From positions 1 through 40,183 of the forward strand of contig PWHJ01000028.1 of the NCBI GenBank assembly GCA_003554865.1: a stretch of 40,183 nucleotides of DNA. Direction: 5' to 3'. Within the stretch, counting starts at the first letter, position 1. Every line of letters starts with the position of its first letter. Below the pieces are notes generated by a model, which did not search any database, was not told the DNA's origin, and worked only from the letters and a program-made list of their open reading frames with translations. Both the position numbers and the translations under genes were made by a program. Positions 8,536 through 16,714 of the stretch are shown piece by piece. The stretch is from Bacteroidota bacterium. Lineage in GTDB: Bacteria > Bacteroidota > Bacteroidia > Bacteroidales > PUMT01.

Positions 8536-9783
8536 TTATCTTAGCATAAGCTTGTCTACATTTCCAAAATTATCATAGCTTGATACAATAACCTTTTCAC
8601 CGGGCTCCAGGCCTTCAAGAACCTCGTAATACCTCGGGTTTTGACGGCCAATGCGTATCTCCCGCCTGGAAGCAACGCTTTCGGAAGGATCAAGCACATA
8701 CACCCATCGTCCGCCGGTGCTCTGATAGAAACCTCCCCTCGGGATCAAAAGGGCGGTCCTTGACTCCCCAAGCTCCAGGCGAATACGAAAAGTCTGACCT
8801 ATTCTTATCTGCCCGGGTACACTATCGTTAAATTCCATATCAACCGCAAAGCGCCCTGCTTCAACTTCAGGGTATATGCGGGTTATTTCCAGCTCATAGT
8901 TGTCGCCGGCAAACTCAAACTCACCCTGCAATCCGGATACAACCCGGGAAATATAATGCTCATCTATCTCAACCCGCAGCTTGTATGAATCAAGCACATT
9001 TATCCTTCCAAGGGTTTGACCGCGGTTTATAATCTGTCCGACTTCAAGGTCCAGATAAGCCAGCTCACCGTCAACAGGAGCTCTCACGTCAAGGGCTTCC
9101 AGGCGCGTTGAAACCAGCTCCAGATTGCTCTCCATAGCTTGCAGGGACTCCTCCATCGATTCAAGCTGGGCCACCCTGTAAATTGAATCGTGCCGGTAAC
9201 TCTCATGAAGCAGCTCAAACCTCCTTTTTGTATTCTCGTACTGCTCCTTTGACAGCTCGAACTCCTCCTGTGAAATATGCTCCTCCTGCCTTAACACACT
9301 GTTCTTTTTGTACCTTCTTTCAGCCTGCCGGAGGGAATAGGAAAGATCCAGAAGATCGTTCCTGTATCGCAGATTTTGCTGGTCGAGCTGTATCCTGGTC
9401 ATACGGAAATCATTAACATTCCTGGTAACTTCAGCCTCATGGCGTGAAATTTCAAGCAAAAGGTTAATATTGCTTAAACTGGCCAGTTTGTCGCCCTGTT
9501 CAACATCACCGTCCCTTTTAAAGATGCTGTCAACTGTTCCTCCTTCCACCGCGTCAAGGAAAATTGTTTGTATAGGCTCAACTGTTCCGTTAACTGCAAT
9601 ATAATCCAAAAAAGCGTCTTCGCGTATCTCCTCTATTGTGATTTTGTCAACATCCACATTCAGCCGCGAACTTTTGTCGCCGAAAATAATCTGGTAAAAA
9701 ACGACACCCACAAAAACAGCCGATACCGAGATCCAGATAATCATTCTTCTTTTTTTGGCTTTGTTTTCTATTTTACGGTCCAT
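8536..9783 (-). CDS. HlyD/MacA-type periplasmic membrane fusion protein
   Basis: A 415-residue periplasmic adaptor that links an inner-membrane pump to the TolC-like channel. It has one N-terminal transmembrane anchor (MIIWISVSAVFVGVVFYQII), a lipoyl/barrel-sandwich half around GTVEPIQTIFLDAVEGGTV, a long coiled-coil hairpin (about residues 95-210, rich in E, L, R and Q), the second half of the sandwich (VDGELAYLDLEVGQIINRGQ) and a C-terminal beta-barrel/membrane-proximal domain ending VIVSSYDNFGNVDKLMLR. I chose the ATG at 9783 (MDRKIENKAKKRR), the usual start in Bacteroidota homologues; the frame is open to 9831, but that would add 16 unlikely residues. It is the first gene of the export operon and diverges from the two-component genes. 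Confidence 0.9.
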   Translation of the reverse strand: MDRKIENKAKKRRMIIWISVSAVFVGVVFYQIIFGDKSSRLNVDVDKITIEEIREDAFLDYIAVNGTVEPIQTIFLDAVEGGTVDSIFKRDGDVEQGDKLASLSNINLLLEISRHEAEVTRNVNDFRMTRIQLDQQNLRYRNDLLDLSYSLRQAERRYKKNSVLRQEEHISQEEFELSKEQYENTKRRFELLHESYRHDSIYRVAQLESMEESLQAMESNLELVSTRLEALDVRAPVDGELAYLDLEVGQIINRGQTLGRINVLDSYKLRVEIDEHYISRVVSGLQGEFEFAGDNYELEITRIYPEVEAGRFAVDMEFNDSVPGQIRIGQTFRIRLELGESRTALLIPRGGFYQSTGGRWVYVLDPSESVASRREIRIGRQNPRYYEVLEGLEPGEKVIVSSYDNFGNVDKLMLR

Positions 9784-10087
9784 TCCCATAATAAAGCAAA
9801 TTAAAATGTTTTCTCTCTTTACAATGATCACGAATTATGCCAAAACCCACATAGTGTTATTTATCAGAATTTTGCCGCATGAGCAAGCAACAAAAAAAGC
9901 ATGGCTGTGTACGGTAATGAAACAGGCAACGTACGATTCCGAACATTTTTTAATAATAAACTCCCTTTTGAAACAAATTAAGTAATATATTTACAATATG
10001 CAATTGATACAAGCTTTTACTGTTTAATATTGCCGGGATGCGATTTTCCTGATTGATATAATAAAAATATCAAAAAATAAAAACAAA
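9784..10087. promoter_or_regulatory. Divergent promoter region between the export operon and the two-component operon
   Basis: A 304-base gap between divergent genes, which must carry promoters for both directions. I found no convincing TAnnTTTG box and no clear sigma-54 -24/-12 element on either strand. A short inverted repeat GTACG/CGTAC lies at 9909-9934. No gene is visible. Confidence 0.4.
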
Positions 10088-11470
10088 ATGGAAAAGGAAA
10101 AAAAGAAAGGAAGAGTGCTTGCTGTTGACGACAACGAAGACATTCTTTTTTCACTGAAGCTGCTGTTAAAGCATCATGCGGAGCTGATCAAAACCACATC
10201 GGATCCTTCTGAAATACCGGAACTGATGAAGAATAACGACTTCGACGTTATTCTCCTGGATATGAATTTCACCAAGGATGCTATAAGCGGACAGGAAGGA
10301 TTTGACTGGCTGGAGAAGATACTTGAGATAGATCCTGAAGCGGTTGTTGTATTTATCACCGCATACGGGGATGCCGAAAAAGCGGTAAAAGCAATAAAGT
10401 CGGGTGCTATTGATTTTGTGCTAAAACCCTGGCAAAATGAAAAGCTGATAGCAACAGTATCCTCATCAGTACAATTAAGGCGGTCACGTGTAGAAGCCAG
10501 CGGATTAAGAAGAAAGCAAAAAGAGATAAGCAAGGTGCTTGACCAGCCTTTCCATGATTTCATAGGGGTCTCTCCTGAAATGAAGGAGGTTTTTTCAACT
10601 ATACAAAAAGTTGCCAAAACAGATGCCAATGTTTTGATCCTCGGGGAAAACGGTACCGGCAAAGAACTGGTCGCAAGAGCTCTTTACCGCAATTCTCCGC
10701 GTAAAGACGAGGTGTTTATAAGCGTTGACCTTGGGTCTATAAGTGAAACCCTTTTCGAAAGCGAGCTGTTCGGCCATGAAAAAGGAGCCTTTACCGATGC
10801 CATAAAGGAAAAAGCCGGCCGCTTTGAAATTGCCTCCGGCGGCACACTGTTTCTGGATGAAATTGGCAACCTTTCACTCCCGCTTCAGGCCAAGCTGCTG
10901 AGGGTCATTGAAAACCGGCAGGTTATAAGAGTTGGCTCCAACAAGCCGATTCCTGTTGACATACGGTTAATATGCGCAACCAATTACGACATACATGAGC
11001 TGGTGGCAAACGAAAAATTCCGCCAGGATTTGCTATACCGCATAAACACGGTTGAAATCAAGCTGCCTCCCCTGCGGGAAAGAACGGGAGACTTGCCGGT
11101 TTTGGCCGGGCATTTTCTGAAAACTTACTGTAAAAAATATAAAAAAAATATCTCAAAGATCAGCCAGGATGCAATGAAAAAGCTCTCGCGGCACCACTGG
11201 CCCGGCAATGTGAGGGAACTGCAGCATGCAATTGAAAGGGCTGTTATTATGAGCGAGACCGAAATACTTCACCCCGAGGATTTCCTGCTTTCTTCTGCCG
11301 GAAAAAAAGGGGAAGAAATGGAACTTGACACATTCAATCTTGAAGAAATAGAAAAAAGCGTTATTTCAAAAGTGATGAAACAAAACCAGGGAAATATCTC
11401 TCAGGCCGCAAGCGAGCTCGGGCTTACAAGGACATCCCTGTACCGGAGAATGGAAAAATATGGTTTATAA
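10088..11470 (+). CDS. NtrC-family sigma-54-dependent response regulator
   Basis: A 460-residue transcription activator with three domains: receiver (about 8-130; acidic pair D14-D15, phospho-acceptor D58 in VILLDMNF, K near the end of the domain in FVLKPW), AAA+ ATPase (about 160-385; Walker A GENGTGKE near 184, Walker B GGTLFLDEI near 256) and a Fis-type helix-turn-helix (about 425-460, GNISQAASELGLTRTSLYRR). The sigma-54 contact loop reads GAFTDA (about 233-238) instead of the standard GAFTGA. It overlaps the histidine kinase gene by 11 bases, so the two form a cognate pair. The divergent position beside the export operon suggests it controls that operon through a sigma-54 promoter; this is inference. 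Confidence 0.95.
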   Translation: MEKEKKKGRVLAVDDNEDILFSLKLLLKHHAELIKTTSDPSEIPELMKNNDFDVILLDMNFTKDAISGQEGFDWLEKILEIDPEAVVVFITAYGDAEKAVKAIKSGAIDFVLKPWQNEKLIATVSSSVQLRRSRVEASGLRRKQKEISKVLDQPFHDFIGVSPEMKEVFSTIQKVAKTDANVLILGENGTGKELVARALYRNSPRKDEVFISVDLGSISETLFESELFGHEKGAFTDAIKEKAGRFEIASGGTLFLDEIGNLSLPLQAKLLRVIENRQVIRVGSNKPIPVDIRLICATNYDIHELVANEKFRQDLLYRINTVEIKLPPLRERTGDLPVLAGHFLKTYCKKYKKNISKISQDAMKKLSRHHWPGNVRELQHAIERAVIMSETEILHPEDFLLSSAGKKGEEMELDTFNLEEIEKSVISKVMKQNQGNISQAASELGLTRTSLYRRMEKYGL

Positions 11471-12812
11471 AAACTTCAGGACAGTCAGCCTGATCAGGAT
11501 AATACTGATTGCTGCAACAATATTTCTTTTCTTTTACACCCTGTTTTTTTACAGCCTGCTTGTTACACCTTTGCTGATAGGGTTGCTCATTGTTGTGCAG
11601 GTATACCTTTTATTTAAGCATGTTGACAGGACCAACCGGGATTTGGCAAGTTTTCTTGAATCCATCCGCTATTCGGAATTCACCCGTTCTTTTGAGATCG
11701 ACAGGCTCGGTTCGTCATTCGACCAGCTTAGCAATGCTTTCAACAATGTGATAAGGGATTTTCAAAAAGTACGCTCCGAAAAGGAAGAACATTACCAGTA
11801 TCTTCAAAGCATCGTACAAAATATCGATGTAAGTATTATTGCCTACCTGCGCAGCGGAAAAGTAGAGATGATAAACAAATCGGCCATCAAGCTTTTTCAG
11901 GTAGGCAGTCTGCAAAACATAAAAAAGCTCAACAGCTTGAGTCCGCAACTGGTTGAAACGCTCCTTGAAATAAAAGCCGGGGAAAGCAAGCTGGTTAAGG
12001 TTCAGGAAGAGGATGATATACTTCAGCTGGCAATCTACGCAACTGAGCTGAAGATACACAACAAGGAGATAGTGCTTGCAACCATTAAAAATATACAGCA
12101 CGTTCTGGAAGAACAGGAAACCGAAGCATGGCAAAAATTAATAAGGGTGCTCACCCACGAGATCATGAACTCAATTACCCCCATAGCCTCACTCTCTTCA
12201 ACACTTGACATTATGTTCAAAAGTGCGGGGGTTAGCGAAGGGGAGGAAAATTTTGACAGTGAAAGCATAAATGAGATACAACAGGCACTTCAGACCATAA
12301 ACAAAAGAAGTACGGGATTGCTCCATTTTGTTAATACCTACCGCAACCTTACCAGAATACCCAAGCCCAACTTCAGGATCTTCAAGGTTAAAGACCTTAT
12401 ATCAAATGTAAGGCTTTTTATGGACAAAGAGCTGGAAGAGAACAATGTTAACCTTGAAGTTTCGGTACAGCCTGAGGATTTGAAATTATCGGCCGACGAA
12501 CAACTTCTCGAGCAGGTTCTGATAAACATTATGCAGAACGCCATACAATCGCTTTCCTCCAGTTCCGATCCGAAGATCAGAATAAGGGCTTTCATAAACA
12601 AACGCGGCAGAGGCACAATTCAGGTTACCGACAATGGTCAGGGTATCCTGAAAGATGTTCTGGACAAGATATTCATACCTTTTTTCACCACGAAACCCAA
12701 AGGGTCAGGAATAGGTCTCAGCCTTTCGCGCCAGATAATGAGGCTGCACGGGGGGGCTATTACTGCCCAATCGGAGCCTGAAAAAGGTGCCACTTTTACC
12801 CTGACTTTTTAA
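11460..12812 (+). CDS. Membrane-bound sensor histidine kinase
   Basis: A 450-residue kinase partnered with the overlapping response regulator. Two adjacent N-terminal transmembrane segments (about 10-50) leave almost no periplasmic loop, so the signal is probably sensed in the membrane or the cytoplasm. Next come a HAMP/PAS-like linker (about 60-210), the dimerisation and phosphorylation helix with the H box LTHEIMNSITPIASL (about 230-245), and the HATPase domain with the N box NIMQNAIQSL, G1 box DNGQGI and G2 box GSGIGLSLSRQI. The E right after the phospho-histidine is retained. The ATG at 11460 lies inside the regulator's last codons, indicating translational coupling. The ligand is unknown; a cell-envelope stress role would fit the neighbouring exporter. 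Confidence 0.93.
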   Translation: MVYKNFRTVSLIRIILIAATIFLFFYTLFFYSLLVTPLLIGLLIVVQVYLLFKHVDRTNRDLASFLESIRYSEFTRSFEIDRLGSSFDQLSNAFNNVIRDFQKVRSEKEEHYQYLQSIVQNIDVSIIAYLRSGKVEMINKSAIKLFQVGSLQNIKKLNSLSPQLVETLLEIKAGESKLVKVQEEDDILQLAIYATELKIHNKEIVLATIKNIQHVLEEQETEAWQKLIRVLTHEIMNSITPIASLSSTLDIMFKSAGVSEGEENFDSESINEIQQALQTINKRSTGLLHFVNTYRNLTRIPKPNFRIFKVKDLISNVRLFMDKELEENNVNLEVSVQPEDLKLSADEQLLEQVLINIMQNAIQSLSSSSDPKIRIRAFINKRGRGTIQVTDNGQGILKDVLDKIFIPFFTTKPKGSGIGLSLSRQIMRLHGGAITAQSEPEKGATFTLTF

Positions 12813-12820
12813 ACGGAGTT

Positions 12821-12990
12821 TGGTTCCAGGCAGCCTCATACAGGTTGCCTGCTTATATGGTGGGGTCAACCTACCGCATCAGGTTATGGTTCCCGGCAGC
12901 CTCATACAAATTGCCTGCTTATATGGGGGGCTCAACCCGCCGCACCATATTATGGTTCCAGGCAGCCCCCCAAACAGGCCGCCCGCTTAT
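12821..12990. repeat. 66-base tandem repeat, about 2.6 copies
   Basis: Copies begin at 12821, 12887 and 12953 with TGGTTCC; the third stops after 38 bases. Copies 1 and 2 differ at 10 of 66 positions. Each copy holds a potential hairpin: in copy 1 AGGCAGCC pairs with GGTTGCCT (one G-U pair) around TCATACA; in copy 3 GGCAGCC faces GGCCGCC with one mismatch; copy 2 keeps only four pairs. The array starts nine bases after the kinase stop codon and ends 44 bases before the convergent glycosyltransferase gene. Because 66 is a multiple of three, it produces a repetitive open frame (12845-13051) that I do not take for a gene. Confidence 0.85.
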
Positions 12991-13034
12991 TAAAAACCTG
13001 AAATGTTTCATCCAGCCCTTAACGGTCATAGAGA

Positions 13035-14063
13035 TCATTTGCCAAAATTAAGGGAGGAGAAATACCTTTTACCCCTGATGAAAAAATCTGCAACAATACT
13101 TTTCCTGTAGATCTGTGGGTGAAGATCAACTTTTCTTTCCTTCTGAAGTTTTTTTCTGATCTTTGAATAAGAAGGCAATAAAAAAAAGAATGCGAAATGG
13201 GCTTTTATAACTGCAAAAGCATTTGAAAACGACAATGAAAAAAGAAATTTTAACACGGAAAGCATATCCATCTCGAGCCTCAAAAGCAAAACCCACGGCA
13301 TTTGTTTCGATGGCAGGTTTTTATATAACAAAAGCAGGTTGTTCCTGAAATTGAGAAATGTCTTCCGCGGACTGGCCTGTTCCAAAGTACCACCTCCAAG
13401 GTGAAAGACCTGCGATTCATGGCATACCATGATTTTGTATCCGCGGTTTTTGAGTCTCCAGCAAAAATCTATCTCCTCCATATGGGCAAAGAACTTTTCG
13501 TCAAAACCGCTGTTTTCGTGCCAAAGATCACCCCTTACAACCATACATGCCCCGCTTGCCCAGAAAATCCTGCAGGTGCTGTCATACTGGCCGGTATCTT
13601 TTTCTGTAACATCAAATATTCTGCCCCTGCAGAAAGGATAGCCCAAAAAATCAATAAACCCTCCGGCTGCACCTGCATACTCAAAATAGCCAGAATCCTC
13701 CAGCGACTTGATCTTGGGCTGGCATGCGGCTATCGAAGTATCACTTTCCATTAACCTTATAAGAGGCTCCAGCCAACCGGGCGAGGTTTTTGCATCTGAG
13801 TTCAGCAACACATAGTAGCCTGCACTTATCATGTCAAGCGCTTTTACGTAACCTCCGGCAAAACCGTAATTCTGCCCGAGCTCTAAGATCTTTACTTCAG
13901 GATGATTCTCCATGACATAAGGAATCGAGCCGTCAGCCGACCCGTTGTCGGCAACCCATATTTCAAAGTTTTCACCGGGAGTGTTTTTTACAACATCGGG
14001 CAAGAACTTCTCAAGGTAGTTTTTGCCGTTCCAGTTCAGTATAACCACAGCAACTTTTATCAT
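13035..14063 (-). CDS. GT2-family glycosyltransferase
   Basis: A 342-residue GT-A fold transferase. It starts VAVVILNWNGKNYL, has the nucleotide-binding WVADNGSADGS (about 38-48), the DxD-equivalent VLLNSDAKTSPGWLEPL (about 85-100) and a FFAHMEEIDFCWRLKNRG block (about 205-222) typical of rhamnosyl- and related transferases. I chose the ATG at 14063 over the upstream frame start at 14105: it overlaps the preceding stop as ATGA and fits the family. It is the last gene of the mtaB operon, directly after two lipid A-type acyltransferases, so it probably glycosylates a lipid or cell-envelope glycan. The exact acceptor is unknown. Confidence 0.9.
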   Translation of the reverse strand: MIKVAVVILNWNGKNYLEKFLPDVVKNTPGENFEIWVADNGSADGSIPYVMENHPEVKILELGQNYGFAGGYVKALDMISAGYYVLLNSDAKTSPGWLEPLIRLMESDTSIAACQPKIKSLEDSGYFEYAGAAGGFIDFLGYPFCRGRIFDVTEKDTGQYDSTCRIFWASGACMVVRGDLWHENSGFDEKFFAHMEEIDFCWRLKNRGYKIMVCHESQVFHLGGGTLEQASPRKTFLNFRNNLLLLYKNLPSKQMPWVLLLRLEMDMLSVLKFLFSLSFSNAFAVIKAHFAFFFLLPSYSKIRKKLQKERKVDLHPQIYRKSIVADFFIRGKRYFSSLNFGK

Positions 14064-14959
14064 TCCGCCTCTTCTTTTGTATATTTCCATCTTTTGTGTG
14101 ACCAAAGCCAGTACTGCGGCTTTTTACGTATTATGCGCTCCAGTATCCTTGTATGCTCCTCGGTAATTTGAAAGGGAGCGGTTGAACCAGGATCATCAAA
14201 AAGGGGAATTATTTCAACTTCATAGTACCCTCTTTTAATTTTTTGAATATCAAAAAAAAGGACAGGCTGGTCCAGCTTCCTGGAGATCTTTTCTACCCCC
14301 ATAAAAACAGGTGTTTCACGGTTAAAAAAGGTAGTCCAGTGATGAATACGTGTTAATTTGGGCCTCTGATCGCCCAGAAAAAGTGTAAGTGTCTGCTCCC
14401 CTTTCTTTTTGTATTCCATAAGGACCCTTAACGCTTTTTTCTCAGGCACCGCCCGAATTCCGAATTTTTGACGCAATGACAGGACAAGGCGGTCGAAATT
14501 TTTGCTCCTCAGAGGTTTATACAATGCCAGCACCTTGTAGGGAGTAATAAGAGGCAACCCTGCTAGCCATTCCCAGTTGCCGTAGTGGCCGAAAACAACA
14601 GTCACACTTTTTCCTTCGGCATAATAACGGCTAAGCACCCCGGGGTTCCGGTATCTGAATCTTTTCATTATTTGCCTCTTTCCCAGTCCCATCAGCGCTA
14701 AAGTCTCAACGAGGGAATCACACAAATGGCGGTAAAAGGAACGGGCAATTGAATTTATCTCGGCTGCACTTTTCTCAGGAAAAGCGCGGCGAAGATTCTC
14801 ATAAACCAACTTTCGGCGGTAACCGGGAAAATAGCAGGCAAAAAGATAAAAGATATCTGAAACCAGATATTGGATCCTTAAAGGCAAAAGGGTAAAGAGC
14901 CTGCAAATTCCGTAAAATATACTAAAAATCAAATTGTTGATCATATTTAAACACTTCAT
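14060..14959 (-). CDS. LpxL/HtrB-family lysophospholipid acyltransferase (second copy)
   Basis: A 299-residue inner-membrane acyltransferase of the LpxL/LpxM family, which adds secondary acyl chains to lipid A. It has an N-terminal hydrophobic anchor (about 8-45), the catalytic HX4-E/D-type motif in FGHYGNWEWLAGLP (about 124-137) and the family C-terminal signature PQYWLWSHKRWK (about 282-293). Length is normal. It is a paralogue of the gene directly upstream (15011-15889), with a 51-base gap, and overlaps the GT2 gene by four bases. Two such genes in tandem could provide two acylation steps or two chain specificities; which chains cannot be told from sequence. Some relatives acylate other lipids, such as aminolipids. 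Confidence 0.9.
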   Translation of the reverse strand: MKCLNMINNLIFSIFYGICRLFTLLPLRIQYLVSDIFYLFACYFPGYRRKLVYENLRRAFPEKSAAEINSIARSFYRHLCDSLVETLALMGLGKRQIMKRFRYRNPGVLSRYYAEGKSVTVVFGHYGNWEWLAGLPLITPYKVLALYKPLRSKNFDRLVLSLRQKFGIRAVPEKKALRVLMEYKKKGEQTLTLFLGDQRPKLTRIHHWTTFFNRETPVFMGVEKISRKLDQPVLFFDIQKIKRGYYEVEIIPLFDDPGSTAPFQITEEHTRILERIIRKKPQYWLWSHKRWKYTKEEAE

Positions 14960-15010
14960 CGACCTCTGAAGCGGTCAACCTGCTCGAAAATGCAAATATA
15001 AAAAAGTTTT

Positions 15011-15889
15011 TCACCTTACACCGGGCGGCTCTTTCCAGCGCCGGTGACTCCAAAGCCAGTATTCAGGCTTTTCCTTTATCTGGCTCTCAAGATGTTTCAC
15101 ATAAAGATCAAGAGCCTCATTTTTTTGGGTGGAGGTGTCGCAGCTACTTATATCAACCACTTCAACTTCGTAGTATCCTCTTGATCTTTTTTGCATCTTC
15201 ATAAACACAAAAGCGTACTGATCAAGTTTTGCAATACGGGCCAGTCCGGAATGGAACGGTGTGTCTTGTTCAAGAAACCGGGTTATGAAGTAACTTCCCT
15301 CGCGCACGGGCGACTGGTCGGCTATAAATGCCGTAACGGAGGGGAGGCAACTTTTCCGCATACTTAAAATATGCCGTAATGCCCTTTTGAAGGGGACAAG
15401 GCGGCAGCCAAACCGGCCGCGGAGATTGAGCATGAATTGATCGAACACCTTGCTTTTCAGCGGTTTGTAAACAGAAAATATTCTGAAGCTGCTTACAAGG
15501 GGGAAACCGGACATCCATTCCCAATTTCCGTAATGTGACATTAGTGCAACAACATGCTTTCCCTCTTCATAATACTTATCAAACACCTCCATATTTTTAT
15601 AGGTAACCCTGGCCTTGAGCTCTTCAGATGAAATAGTAAGCATTTTAAGGGTTTCAACTATCACATCGCAGAAATGACGGTAAAAACCCTTTTCAATTTT
15701 TTTTATTTCAGCCCGGTCTTTTTCGGGAAAAGAGTTTTTAAGGTTGGCCGAAACTATTTTACGCCTGTAACAAAGTACGTGGTAGACAAGGCAGTATAAA
15801 AATCCTGAAACCCTGTATAAAAAAGAAAGCGGGAACAACGCTGCAAGCCTTATTAAAAAAACCGTTAAACGAAACATTGCAACATTCAC
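15011..15889 (-). CDS. LpxL/HtrB-family lysophospholipid acyltransferase (first copy)
   Basis: A 292-residue paralogue of the next gene in the operon. It has an N-terminal membrane anchor (about 8-40), the catalytic motif MSHYGNWEWMSGFP (about 116-129), a DQSP motif in the acceptor region and the C-terminal PEYWLWSHRRWK. Length is normal for LpxL-type secondary acyltransferases. Its start codon overlaps the stop of the inositol monophosphatase gene by four bases (ATG at 15887-15889, stop at 15886-15888), indicating translational coupling. A role in lipid A or related lipid acylation is established for the family; the donor chain is not predictable here. Confidence 0.9.
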   Translation of the reverse strand: MNVAMFRLTVFLIRLAALFPLSFLYRVSGFLYCLVYHVLCYRRKIVSANLKNSFPEKDRAEIKKIEKGFYRHFCDVIVETLKMLTISSEELKARVTYKNMEVFDKYYEEGKHVVALMSHYGNWEWMSGFPLVSSFRIFSVYKPLKSKVFDQFMLNLRGRFGCRLVPFKRALRHILSMRKSCLPSVTAFIADQSPVREGSYFITRFLEQDTPFHSGLARIAKLDQYAFVFMKMQKRSRGYYEVEVVDISSCDTSTQKNEALDLYVKHLESQIKEKPEYWLWSHRRWKEPPGVR

Positions 15890-16689
15890 TTTTTCTCCCT
15901 TTCCATAAACCCGTTGATCATTTGGAAAAATTCTTTGAATACAAAAGAATTTGCGGCAATGATCTCACCACCGTATAAAAATTTGTCGCCGCCCGAAAAA
16001 TCTGTCACCTTCCCCCCTGCCTGCTGAATTATAAATCCGCCGGCTGCCACGTCCCATGGACTAAGGCCGTATTCATAAAAAGCATCGAAGCGCCCGCATG
16101 CCAGATATGCCAAATCAACTGCTGCCGAACCGAGACGCCTTACACCGCGCGATTTTTGCATACAATGTTCAAGACATTTTAAAAACGGTCTGATAAGACT
16201 GTAATCGGTAAAGGGAAAGCCGGTAGCTATAAGGGAGTCGTTTACTTTTTTTGTTTCGGAAACGTTTATTTGCCTGCCGTTCAAAAATGCAGGTGCCCCT
16301 TTCCATGAATAAAAGCACTCGTTGAGATTTATCTCGTGGACAACACCTGCCACAACTTTTTCCTCTTCCAGAAGGGCAACGCTGACTGAATAAGGAGGCA
16401 GTCCGTGAATAAAATTTGTGGTCCCGTCAAGTGGGTCTATCACCCAATTATATTCTCCATCCTTTTTTTCAGCGGTACCTTCCTCAGTTATAAACCCGCT
16501 TCCGGGAAGTATTTCCGACAATCTTTCCACAAGCATCTTTTCTGCTGTTGTATCAACGCGGGTTACAAAATTGTGCAGCCCTTTTTCTTCAATATTTATT
16601 GAATTTTTACGGCCTTTCTCGCAGGCTATATATTCTCCGGCTTCCTTTACTGCTGAAACCGTTTGTTTGCAAATTTTTTCAAGATCCAT
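15886..16689 (-). CDS. suhB: Inositol monophosphatase family protein (SuhB-like)
   Basis: A 267-residue magnesium-dependent phosphatase. The metal-binding residues are visible: E in FITEEGT (about 67-73), D, D and T in WVIDPLDGTTNF (about 81-92) and D in LSPWDVAAGG (about 208-217). It hydrolyses inositol-1-phosphate or related sugar phosphates; some family members act on 3'-phosphoadenosine phosphates or bind ribosome/NusA complexes, so the substrate is open. Length is normal. It follows mtaB by 25 bases and overlaps the first acyltransferase. The link with lipid acylation genes suggests a role in envelope lipid metabolism, but operon membership alone does not prove it. Confidence 0.9.
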   Translation of the reverse strand: MDLEKICKQTVSAVKEAGEYIACEKGRKNSINIEEKGLHNFVTRVDTTAEKMLVERLSEILPGSGFITEEGTAEKKDGEYNWVIDPLDGTTNFIHGLPPYSVSVALLEEEKVVAGVVHEINLNECFYSWKGAPAFLNGRQINVSETKKVNDSLIATGFPFTDYSLIRPFLKCLEHCMQKSRGVRRLGSAAVDLAYLACGRFDAFYEYGLSPWDVAAGGFIIQQAGGKVTDFSGGDKFLYGGEIIAANSFVFKEFFQMINGFMEREKK

Positions 16690-16714
16690 AATATAAAATT
16701 TTAAAATGAGTAAT

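Noticed and set aside
9784-10087. A sigma-54 promoter expected in the divergent region
   Set aside because: No sequence close to TGGCAC-N5-TTGCA was found by eye on either strand, so none is annotated.
12845-13051. A 68-codon open frame over the 66-base repeats
   Set aside because: It stays open only because the repeat unit is a multiple of three; it has no leader, no family resemblance, and ends inside the neighbouring antisense gene.
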